From NCBI GenBank assembly GCA_964447605.1, contig CAYUTA010000093.1, forward strand, positions 1 to 6,514: a DNA stretch of 6,514 nt, read 5' to 3'. Below are positions 1-4,377 of the stretch, one piece after another. A model generated the notes under the pieces. The model was not told the origin of the DNA, did not search any database, and saw only the letters and a program-made list of their open reading frames with translations. A program made the translations under genes and the position numbers. Source of the stretch: CAYUTA01 sp964447605. Lineage in GTDB: Bacteria; Bacillota; Clostridia; Christensenellales; CAG-138. Numbering within the stretch: position 1 is the first letter of the stretch; every line of letters starts with the position of its first letter.

Positions 1-47
1 TGTATTTATATTCGACGCTTCACTCAAATATCCTTTTGGATACACAC
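1..47 (-). mobile_element. Probable 5' end of a group II intron inserted in virD4 (partial)
   Basis: On the minus strand the VirD4 reading frame stops resembling its family at about position 47. The sequence there begins GTGTG, then forms a perfect 5-bp hairpin TATCC-AAAA-GGATA, then continues TTTGAGTGAAGC. Group II introns start with GUGYG followed closely by a small domain I stem, so this pattern fits. The intron would lie in the same orientation as the host gene, as needed for splicing. Only 47 bases are visible, so the ribozyme core, domain V and any reverse transcriptase would be to the left of the window. The exact boundary is inferred; a different insertion or a sequence rearrangement would also break the frame here. 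Confidence 0.5.
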
Positions 48-715
48 TCTAGATTTGATATGAGCTTTAGAACGTCTTTGTCATCTTCAATGTATCGGAA
101 CGGATTGTAGCACATGGACGCTTCGGGGTTGATAAGGTCAAATACACGCACGTCGTAGCCCTTGGCATTGAGCAAATGCCCCGTGGAGCGGAGGATTTCG
201 GCTTTTGGGTCCGTGATAATGTAGGAACAGTTGCACTGCATAACATTCGGCTTGGCGTAAAAGCGAGTCTTGCCCGCGCCGCTGCCGCCGACCACCAGCA
301 CATTGAGATTCCGCTTGTGCTTATACCCATCCAGCCCCATGCGAAAGCGCTTGGTCAGCAGGAGATTATCCTCCAGCTTGGGCGCTTGATACCGCTTGAC
401 GATTTGATTTACGTCGCCCCACACGGCGCTGCCGTGTTCCTCCCGCCTGCGGTAGTTACGTTGGTTGGAAGCATAAACGCCTATCGCTATCCCATAGGCC
501 AACTGAAACAGCAAAATGCACTTTGTCGTGCGCTCTGTCCATAGAAGGGTAAAGGGATTTGAAAGGGTTGCAGACAGAGCGTCCATCATCTCCGCAAGGT
601 TCATGCCGGGCGTGATAGCCTGTGCGAACAGCACGGCCAGCCATGCTACAGGCAGGCAGCCAAAAAGCGGCAGCAGGAGCTTGCTCCCGCCGCCGCTGGT
701 AGAAGGTAATCGCAT
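20..715 (-). CDS. virD4: VirD4/TraG-type type IV coupling protein, N-terminal part, interrupted
   Basis: This is the ATPase that links the relaxosome to the type IV secretion channel at the membrane. The visible 231 residues contain hydrophobic segments near residues 11-32 and 62-81, a GSAVWG motif (95-100), Walker A GGSGAGKTR (143-151) and TDPKAE (168-173), in the order expected for Firmicutes element VirD4 proteins. The family is usually about 600 residues, so Walker B and the C-terminal half are missing. After LISNL (218-222) the last nine residues look unrelated and end in TGA at 20-22; the genuine exon probably ends near position 48, where group II intron-like sequence starts. The ATG at 713-715 follows the upstream small gene by four bases and has a modest GGTGA ribosome site. 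If the intron splices, the protein may be functional. Confidence 0.85.
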   Translation of the reverse strand: MRLPSTSGGGSKLLLPLFGCLPVAWLAVLFAQAITPGMNLAEMMDALSATLSNPFTLLWTERTTKCILLFQLAYGIAIGVYASNQRNYRRREEHGSAVWGDVNQIVKRYQAPKLEDNLLLTKRFRMGLDGYKHKRNLNVLVVGGSGAGKTRFYAKPNVMQCNCSYIITDPKAEILRSTGHLLNAKGYDVRVFDLINPEASMCYNPFRYIEDDKDVLKLISNLECVSKRIFE

Positions 716-719
716 ATTG

Positions 720-914
720 TCACCGCGCTTCCCGGTCGCGCCGGCGCTTTCGTTTACCGCTGGTGCGGATGACTTTTAGCAGAACCTCATCCACAGGGGA
801 CGAGTCTCGATTTTCTTCCAGCAGGCCATTACGGAAATGATTGAGGGCATTTATCACGATGCCGCGCTCATAGCTATCCAATTCGACGTCATGTTTTTCT
901 TCCATACGGCTCAC
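720..914 (-). CDS. Small hypothetical protein between pcfB and virD4
   Basis: A 64-residue acidic-then-basic protein of unknown function. It reads as a helical core (LDSYERGIVINALNHFRNGL, 12-31) followed by VDEVLLKVI (41-49) and a very basic tail KRKRRRDREAR (54-64). Small proteins with this kind of core commonly sit between pcfB and virD4 in Firmicutes conjugative elements, so a role in coupling or relaxosome handling is a guess from position only. The start used is GTG at 912-914, which overlaps the pcfB stop as GTGA and suggests translational coupling; an internal ATG at 903-905 (residue 4) is an alternative. It ends four bases before virD4, so pcfB, this gene and virD4 form one translational unit. 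Confidence 0.7.
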   Translation of the reverse strand: MSRMEEKHDVELDSYERGIVINALNHFRNGLLEENRDSSPVDEVLLKVIRTSGKRKRRRDREAR

Positions 915-1570
915 CGCGCTTTCGCCTTGGGCAGCTTCTTGCGCTTGGGCGCCTTATGGGGCTGGGATTGCGAGAGCTGCTGGGCGTCCTTTACGTTGAG
1001 CTTTTTGCTCTCTTGCTTGATTTCCTCCAGCGCTGCCCTGACCGATTGCCTATCCCTGCCGCCGTCGCCGGGGCCGGGGCGGGACGCTGAGCCGTTGCTG
1101 GAGGGCGAGGAAATCTCGGACGGACTCCCGCTCCCTTGGACGAAAGGGTCTTGCGCACCCCGGCTTTCCACGATCTCGCTCTCGATGGCGCCGGCGTCCA
1201 CGGCGGCGAGGCTCAGATGATCGAGCACCCGGTTGATCTTTACAGCGTCGCGGGCAAACACCATGACGTCTGTTTCAGGCGCGGGATTGTGCTTATCCAC
1301 CACAGCGACAAAGAGGAAACCGTACTTCTTGGCTTCCCGCGCAAACGCCTTAAGCTGCTCCGTAGGGATCTGGAATATCTTCATGGGCTTACCCTCACGG
1401 AGCATACGGGCGATTTTTGTTTTTCCCCGCGTCTTTTTGCTGTCGTTTAATACGGCGATGAGATAAGTCGCCACATTCTTCGCCGCGAGGCCGGAGAGCT
1501 TCAAGGCGACCTCCGTACCCTCCAATGTATACCGCACCACCTGATCGGCGGCATCGGAACCGTTTAGCAT
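911..1570 (-). CDS. pcfB: PcfB-family (DUF3801) conjugation protein
   Basis: A 219-residue protein matching the PcfB/DUF3801 family of Gram-positive conjugative elements. In pCF10, PcfB is a relaxosome/processing factor that associates with the coupling protein. Family features visible here are LEGTEVALKLSGLAAKNVATYL (split as 16-22 and 23-37), KTRGKTKIARMLREGKPMKIF (46-66), a central YGFLFVAVVDK stretch (83-93) and VFARDAVKINRVLDHL (104-119). From about residue 140 the protein becomes a low-complexity Ser/Gly/Pro-rich linker and then a Lys-rich tail (KAPKRKKLPKAKAR), probably disordered and able to bind nucleic acid or acidic partners. The ATG at 1568-1570 has a strong TAGGAGGA ribosome site eight bases upstream. 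It lies directly after the terminator of the toxin-antitoxin operon and overlaps the next gene by four bases. Confidence 0.88.
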   Translation of the reverse strand: MLNGSDAADQVVRYTLEGTEVALKLSGLAAKNVATYLIAVLNDSKKTRGKTKIARMLREGKPMKIFQIPTEQLKAFAREAKKYGFLFVAVVDKHNPAPETDVMVFARDAVKINRVLDHLSLAAVDAGAIESEIVESRGAQDPFVQGSGSPSEISSPSSNGSASRPGPGDGGRDRQSVRAALEEIKQESKKLNVKDAQQLSQSQPHKAPKRKKLPKAKAR

Positions 1571-1587
1571 ATCGTTATCCTCCTACA
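1571..1587 (-). promoter_or_regulatory. Strong ribosome binding site for pcfB
   Basis: The minus-strand sequence TAGGAGGATAACGAT precedes the ATG of pcfB, giving a near-perfect Shine-Dalgarno core with about eight bases of spacing. This fixes the pcfB start and indicates independent efficient initiation right after the upstream terminator. Confidence 0.75.
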
Positions 1588-1589
1588 TA

Positions 1590-1626
1590 AATAAAATGAA
1601 AAGGCGGACGCCGAAGCAGCCGCCTA
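1590..1626 (-). terminator. Rho-independent terminator after the toxin-antitoxin operon
   Basis: On the minus strand AGGCGG (1625-1620) pairs with CCGCCT (1607-1602). The inner bases CTGC-TTCG-GCGT extend the stem with one mismatch around a UUCG tetraloop. The stem is followed by TTTCATTTTAT, an imperfect U-rich tract. It starts 17 bases after the toxin stop codon and ends just before the pcfB ribosome site, so it separates the toxin-antitoxin unit from pcfB or attenuates read-through into it. Confidence 0.7.
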
Positions 1627-1642
1627 AAAGTTGTGTTTGCGA

Positions 1643-1945
1643 TCACAGCAAAACGTCGTATTGCCGCCTGTTGTATAGTATCCTTCGTATTTCTACGGTG
1701 CTTTCATTTACAACGTAAAACACGATGTAGTTTTTTACCAGCAACGTGCGATATCCTTTTAGACGAAGCTGCGTATCTTTCACCAGTGGGCAGCGCTCCG
1801 GCAGTTCCGCCAAGCTGCCGATCTGCCCGACCAGCAGATCATAGTATTTCATGGCGGTGTCTGGGGATAGCGTGTTGAGGTAGTCCACGATCTCCATGAG
1901 ATCATTCTGTGCGATAGGGTAAATGATTATTTTATACTTTTCCAT
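1643..1945 (-). CDS. ParE/RelE-superfamily toxin of a type II toxin-antitoxin pair
   Basis: A 100-residue protein with the compact RelE/ParE fold signature. An N-terminal strand and helix (KIIIYPIAQNDLMEIVDYL, 5-23) are followed by a middle LAELPERCPLV (46-55), then GYRTLLVKNYIVFYVV (64-79) and VEIRRILYNRRQYDVLL (84-100). This layout is closest to ParE-like or RelE-like toxins, which poison gyrase or cleave ribosome-bound mRNA respectively; the sequence alone does not settle which. The C-terminal RRILYNRRQY is the usual conserved end and looks intact, so the toxin is probably active. The gene overlaps the antitoxin by 14 bases, the ribosome site is weak, and translation is probably coupled to the antitoxin, keeping toxin below antitoxin. 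A strong hairpin terminator follows. Confidence 0.88.
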   Translation of the reverse strand: MEKYKIIIYPIAQNDLMEIVDYLNTLSPDTAMKYYDLLVGQIGSLAELPERCPLVKDTQLRLKGYRTLLVKNYIVFYVVNESTVEIRRILYNRRQYDVLL

Positions 1946-2204
1946 GCACCCGCGTCCTCATTTGATCCGCAAAGGTTTGAAAATCCATAGCTACAGCGCC
2001 GGACGCGATCTCGGCCTCCGCTTCAGCCAGCTTTGCGTATAGTTCAAGCTGCGCCTGTTGGCGCTCGTATGTTTCCATACTCATCACCACCATGTCACCC
2101 ACGCCGTTTCGCGTGATAAAGACCGGCTCTCGCGTAGCTTTGCAGAACTCGCTGATCTCATTGGAGCTGTTTCGCAGGTCAGATATGGGTCGTATGCTTG
2201 GCAT
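1932..2204 (-). CDS. Phd/YefM-family antitoxin
   Basis: A 90-residue antitoxin. The N-terminal half matches the Phd/YefM DNA-binding fold: IRPISDLRNSSNEISEFC (4-21), then EPVFITRNGVGDMVVMSMETYE (26-47), the typical strand-turn-strand plus MSMETYE helix start. The remainder (about 50-90) is the helical, flexible tail that normally wraps and neutralises the toxin. In this family the antitoxin, often with the toxin, represses its own promoter; here two palindromes overlap the promoter directly upstream. The ATG at 2202-2204 is preceded by a purine-rich AGAGGTGG ribosome site. The antitoxin comes first and overlaps the toxin by 14 bases, the usual order. The pair is wedged between relaxase and pcfB and probably stabilises the element by killing cells that lose it. 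Confidence 0.88.
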   Translation of the reverse strand: MPSIRPISDLRNSSNEISEFCKATREPVFITRNGVGDMVVMSMETYERQQAQLELYAKLAEAEAEIASGAVAMDFQTFADQMRTRVHGKV

Positions 2205-2233
2205 ATGCTCACCACCTCTCGTTATTCACAACT

Positions 2234-2252
2234 TAATATTAGCATAATTATG
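2234..2252. promoter_or_regulatory. Putative antitoxin operator: two adjacent palindromes
   Basis: A perfect 10-bp palindrome CATAATTATG (2243-2252) lies inside the promoter spacer, and an 8-bp palindrome TAATATTA (2234-2241) covers the -10 box. They are one base apart. Phd/YefM dimers bind short palindromes over their own promoters, so these are natural autoregulation sites. AT-rich palindromes can arise by chance, so the assignment is inferred. Confidence 0.5.
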
Positions 2253-2264
2253 ATAGATTATCAA
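2236..2264 (-). promoter_or_regulatory. Sigma-A type promoter of the toxin-antitoxin operon
   Basis: On the minus strand a -35 TTGATA (2264-2259) and a -10 TAATAT (2241-2236) are separated by exactly 17 bases. Transcription should start near 2229, leaving a leader of about 25 bases before the antitoxin ATG. The -35 begins only two bases after the relaxase stop codon, in a short AT-rich gap that stands out from the GC-rich genes on either side. Confidence 0.7.
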
Positions 2265-2265
2265 G

Positions 2266-3651
2266 CTATTTGCGTTCCGTATGATTTTTCCCTCGACCCA
2301 TGACAGAATAATCACGGCCACGCTGCGCTTCCCGCACATCCCGCAGCTTCTTGCGTATATCCTCGGAATGCTTCTCAATATCCCTGCACAGGTATATCTC
2401 CGCCCACACAGGCCGGAGCCGCTCGTTTACGGCCGCAATTGCAGCATCGTTGCCGGGCTTGCGGTAGAGCTTCTTTCGCTCTGCAAGCAGTGGCTTGGTC
2501 TGCTCCTGTAACTCTGCAATACGGGCATGGAGCTGCTCGACCGTTTCATATCCTGTGCGGGAGAGGTAGTTCATTTGGCGAATGCGTTGGTTCAGCTTGG
2601 TAATATCCGTTTTGAGCGCGAGGCTTTCCTCCGGCTCGATTCGCCCACCCGCTGGCCGAACCCCCATGCGCCGCAGATAATCGAAGTACAGCGCCCGAAG
2701 GCAGCGCAAAGAAAAAGCCGCCCTGATAGACGTTGGTCGCAGGAACACACGACGGTATTTTACGCTGCCGCTTTGCCGGGGCGATACGGTATAGCCATTG
2801 GGGCCATCCTCGTCCAGCCGGTTAAACATACGATCTGCCCTGCGAGGGATGGGCTTATCGGCCAGCCGTTGGAGGATATCCTCCCAGCTATATCCTTCAC
2901 CCATCTTATCACTCAAACGGATATATCGCTCTGCGCCGGGCGGCAGCACTTTCACATATTTGTGGCGAGGATTTGCATCCGTTTTGTAGCCACATTCCTC
3001 GAGATATTCCAAAAGCGCTTGAGAGCTGAACACCCTCTCGCTGGTGATGCCACGGTCGATGGCCTCCCGAAGTACAGACCGTTGGGTCGGCTCTCCGTTG
3101 CGCTCCGCAAGTATCTCGGCGTAATGCTTGCCTCGGCTGCCCGGTTTGGGGTCGATTACTGACAAACCGTTTTCACGACAAAGCTCGTCGGATATGCGGC
3201 GGATGGTTAAGTACAGGTCCTTCTCCCCAATAAAATACTTCTTACCCGTGATGCTGTTGACGGAGTTCCAAACCAGATGGTTATGGAGCTGGTCGGTATT
3301 AAGATGAGTCGATATGACCACTTGAAAGCCTTGGGATAGCAAGCGGCGGGCAAGCTCCACGCCAAGGGCGTGGCATTGGCCTGGCGTCACTTCGCCGGTA
3401 GCGAAGGATTGGACGAGGTGAAAACCCTGTATGCCGTCCTCTTTATCGAAATGGCGCTTTGTATCCACCATCTCACGATAGGCGGTATCCTTGCCGCAGC
3501 CTATGGCGCTCTCGTATATGGTTTTCTCCGTCTTATCGCGGTTGAAGGCGTAATCCACGGCATTGGCGAGCGCGGTCTTTTCCTCGTTCATCGTATAGCT
3601 GATGGAGTTGCCGATGTTAAAGCGTATGGCGTGTATCCCCGTCCAAGCCAT
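2266..3651 (-). CDS. MobP-type relaxase / mobilization nuclease
   Basis: A 461-residue relaxase that would nick at oriT, bind the 5' end covalently through tyrosine and pilot the strand into the recipient. The start MAWTGIHAIRFNIGNSISY is typical of the Firmicutes element relaxase/mobilization nuclease (MobA/VirD2-like) family, with Y19 the probable catalytic residue. FHLVQSFATGEVTPGQ (77-92) is the second conserved block. The metal-binding histidine motif is HLNTDQLHNH (116-125), with H116, H123 and H125. The C-terminal part (about 340-445) is Leu/Glu/Arg-rich and probably coiled-coil, as is usual in this family. The length is normal and no motif is missing. The ATG at 3649-3651 is one base after the mobC stop, with GGAG about ten bases upstream, so the two genes are likely co-translated. 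Confidence 0.92.
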   Translation of the reverse strand: MAWTGIHAIRFNIGNSISYTMNEEKTALANAVDYAFNRDKTEKTIYESAIGCGKDTAYREMVDTKRHFDKEDGIQGFHLVQSFATGEVTPGQCHALGVELARRLLSQGFQVVISTHLNTDQLHNHLVWNSVNSITGKKYFIGEKDLYLTIRRISDELCRENGLSVIDPKPGSRGKHYAEILAERNGEPTQRSVLREAIDRGITSERVFSSQALLEYLEECGYKTDANPRHKYVKVLPPGAERYIRLSDKMGEGYSWEDILQRLADKPIPRRADRMFNRLDEDGPNGYTVSPRQSGSVKYRRVFLRPTSIRAAFSLRCLRALYFDYLRRMGVRPAGGRIEPEESLALKTDITKLNQRIRQMNYLSRTGYETVEQLHARIAELQEQTKPLLAERKKLYRKPGNDAAIAAVNERLRPVWAEIYLCRDIEKHSEDIRKKLRDVREAQRGRDYSVMGRGKNHTERK

Positions 3652-3652
3652 G

Positions 3653-4003
3653 TCAGTATTTCTCCGCGATCAAGAGCCAAGTGCTGTCGAGGACGAAATG
3701 GAAGGTTTCGATCTCATCCTTCGTGAGCGCACCCTGCTCTGTGAGCCGCTTGAGTATTTCTTGTGCATCGTTGGCGAGTGCGCTCATCTTTTCCAACAGT
3801 TCTGCGTGGTGTTCGCATGGACGTTCAGCAATGGGTTTATCCAGCAGCGCTTTCCTGCAATAGCATTGCAGGGACAGGCCAGAGCGGTCGCGGCGCTGTG
3901 TGACCTTGGCAAGCTCGCCATTGTTCAGATATACAACGATTCGCTTATTTCGTTTGCGCTTTACCGTGGAATTTTCCGTTTTCTCGATTTGGTTCATGTA
4001 CAT
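3653..4003 (-). CDS. mobC: MobC-like relaxosome accessory protein
   Basis: A 116-residue basic protein matching the MobC mobilization family, which binds near oriT and helps the relaxase open and nick DNA. KRKRNKRIVVYLNNGELAKVT (split here as 15-24 and 25-35) followed by RDRSGLSLQCYCRKALLDKPI (38-58) has the strand-helix-helix look of a ribbon-helix-helix DNA-binding domain. The C-terminal half is helical. The frame stays open far upstream, but the start chosen is ATG at 4001-4003, just behind a clear AAAGGAG ribosome site; ATG at 3995-3997 (residue 3) is equally possible and has longer spacing to that site. The upstream extension is Arg/Pro-rich and runs through the hairpin region, so it is not coding. 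The stop is one base before the relaxase. Confidence 0.85.
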   Translation of the reverse strand: MYMNQIEKTENSTVKRKRNKRIVVYLNNGELAKVTQRRDRSGLSLQCYCRKALLDKPIAERPCEHHAELLEKMSALANDAQEILKRLTEQGALTKDEIETFHFVLDSTWLLIAEKY

Positions 4004-4020
4004 CGTTCTCCTTTCAGCAT

Positions 4021-4105
4021 CGTAATACCGGGGGTTAGGGGGCAGCGCCCTCCTAAAAGCGTGAAAGGGCGGCCAAGTGGACGCTCTTTCACTATGCTTG
4101 AGACC
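4021..4105. other. oriT: Candidate origin of transfer (oriT): two adjacent hairpins upstream of mobC
   Basis: Two inverted repeats sit 18-90 bases upstream of the mobC start. The inner one, 4035-4056, pairs TTAGGGGGC with GCCCTCCTAA (one bulged base). The outer one, 4061-4092, has 14-base arms, GTGAAAGGGCGGCC and GGACGCTCTTTCAC, matching at 12 of 14 positions around an AAGT loop. Origins of transfer of mobC-relaxase modules usually lie directly upstream of mobC and contain such imperfect hairpins next to the nick site. Neither hairpin has a T-run on either strand, so they are not simple terminators. I cannot locate the nick; the bases flanking the outer hairpin (ACTATGCTTGAG) are the obvious place to look. 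Confidence 0.5.
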
Positions 4106-4123
4106 TGATTCCCAGCCGTGTTC

Positions 4124-4137
4124 CCTCGTCGGCGAGG
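4124..4137. repeat. Small perfect hairpin in the mobC leader region
   Basis: CCTCG (4124-4128) pairs with CGAGG (4133-4137) around a TCGG loop. It is one of a series of short GC-rich hairpins between the methylase and mobC and may belong to an extended oriT or protein-binding region. By itself it carries little weight. Confidence 0.35.
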
Positions 4138-4153
4138 CCGGAGCCCTGCCGAT

Positions 4154-4181
4154 ACCTGCGGAGGCGCGCGGGTCCTTTTTT
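4154..4181 (+). terminator. Terminator-like hairpin with T-run on the plus strand
   Basis: ACCTGCG (4154-4160) pairs fully with CGCGGGT (4167-4173), including one T-G wobble, around a GAGGCG loop, and is followed by CCTTTTTT (4174-4181). This fits an intrinsic terminator for plus-strand transcription, although no plus-strand gene is visible. It could stop antisense transcripts coming from the mobC/relaxase side or end a small plus-strand RNA. Confidence 0.4.
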
Positions 4182-4193
4182 CGCAGCGTATGG

Positions 4194-4218
4194 CCTGCGG
4201 CAGGACGCCCTGTGGCGT
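4194..4218. repeat. Two abutting short inverted repeats
   Basis: CCTGC-G-GCAGG (4194-4204) is a perfect 11-base palindrome around one base. It is followed directly by ACGCC-CTGT-GGCGT (4205-4218), a perfect 5-bp hairpin. Both lie in the non-coding stretch 4004-4377. No T-run follows on either strand, so a structural or protein-binding role is more likely than termination, but chance in GC-rich DNA is possible. Confidence 0.35.
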
Positions 4219-4230
4219 ACCTGTTGGGAA

Positions 4231-4258
4231 GATAGGCGCGGGGCCTTGCCTGCCTATC
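4231..4258. repeat. Inverted repeat GATAGGC/GCCTATC
   Basis: GATAGGC (4231-4237) and GCCTATC (4252-4258) are perfect 7-bp arms separated by 14 bases. Part of the arm, TAGGCGC, resembles the core of the larger palindromes 50 bases away, so it may be a degraded or related binding unit. Confidence 0.35.
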
Positions 4259-4263
4259 GCACA

Positions 4264-4269
4264 TATATT
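4264..4269 (-). promoter_or_regulatory. Possible -10 box of a mobC-relaxase promoter
   Basis: The minus-strand AT island around 4262-4270 contains TAATAT, with a TTACCC-like -35 about 19 bases upstream, beyond the usual spacing. It is the best -10 candidate between the methylase and mobC, and nothing better is visible in that stretch. If real, the transcript would carry all the hairpins and the oriT candidate in a long leader of about 250 bases. Confidence 0.2.
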
Positions 4270-4301
4270 AGTGGGCTTGCGCTTTATATGGGTAATTCGA
4301 T

Positions 4302-4374
4302 GGGCAGGCACCTACATAGGCGCCTGGCTTCATCAAACTTTTTCGCAAGCAGGCGCCTATGTAGGCGCCTGCCC
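4302..4374. repeat. Nested inverted repeat: two 25-bp palindromic arms
   Basis: Arm 1 (4302-4326) and arm 2 (4350-4374) are reverse complements at 24 of 25 positions, separated by 23 bases. Each arm contains its own palindrome: in arm 2, CAGGCGCCTA and TAGGCGCCTG flank a central TG (4350-4371) with perfect 10-bp arms, and arm 1 has one change (A for G at 4310). Four copies of the 10-bp unit therefore lie within 73 bases, each centred on GGCGCC. The structure can fold as one long hairpin or as two separate cruciforms. It lies only three bases after the methylase stop, and no T-run follows, so it is not a standard terminator. A repetitive extragenic element, a relaxosome binding site or a replication/segregation site are all possible. 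Confidence 0.8.
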
Positions 4375-4377
4375 CTG

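Noticed and set aside
20..49. Simple nonsense or frameshift mutation ending virD4
   Set aside because: Not excluded, but at least nine residues before the stop are unlike the family and the DNA switches to an intron-like GTGTG-hairpin start, which a point mutation would not explain.
2527..3162. Plus-strand open frame of about 211 codons
   Set aside because: It lies wholly antisense to the relaxase, which has clear family motifs; no recognisable protein and no ribosome site with matching context.
3602..4108. Plus-strand open frame of about 168 codons opposite mobC
   Set aside because: Antisense shadow of mobC and the oriT-like hairpins; no recognisable domain.
4004..4264. Upstream extension of the mobC frame giving a protein of about 203 residues
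   Set aside because: The extension is Arg/Pro-rich low-quality sequence running through the hairpin region; a clear AAAGGAG ribosome site sits at the internal ATG pair at 4003/3997 where the MobC-like sequence begins.
4302..4374. CRISPR-like repeat
   Set aside because: Only two long units in inverted rather than direct orientation with a single 23-base spacer; no array and no cas genes.
4302..4374. Simple transcription terminator for the methylase
   Set aside because: Neither strand has a T-run after the stems, and the nested symmetry exceeds what termination needs.
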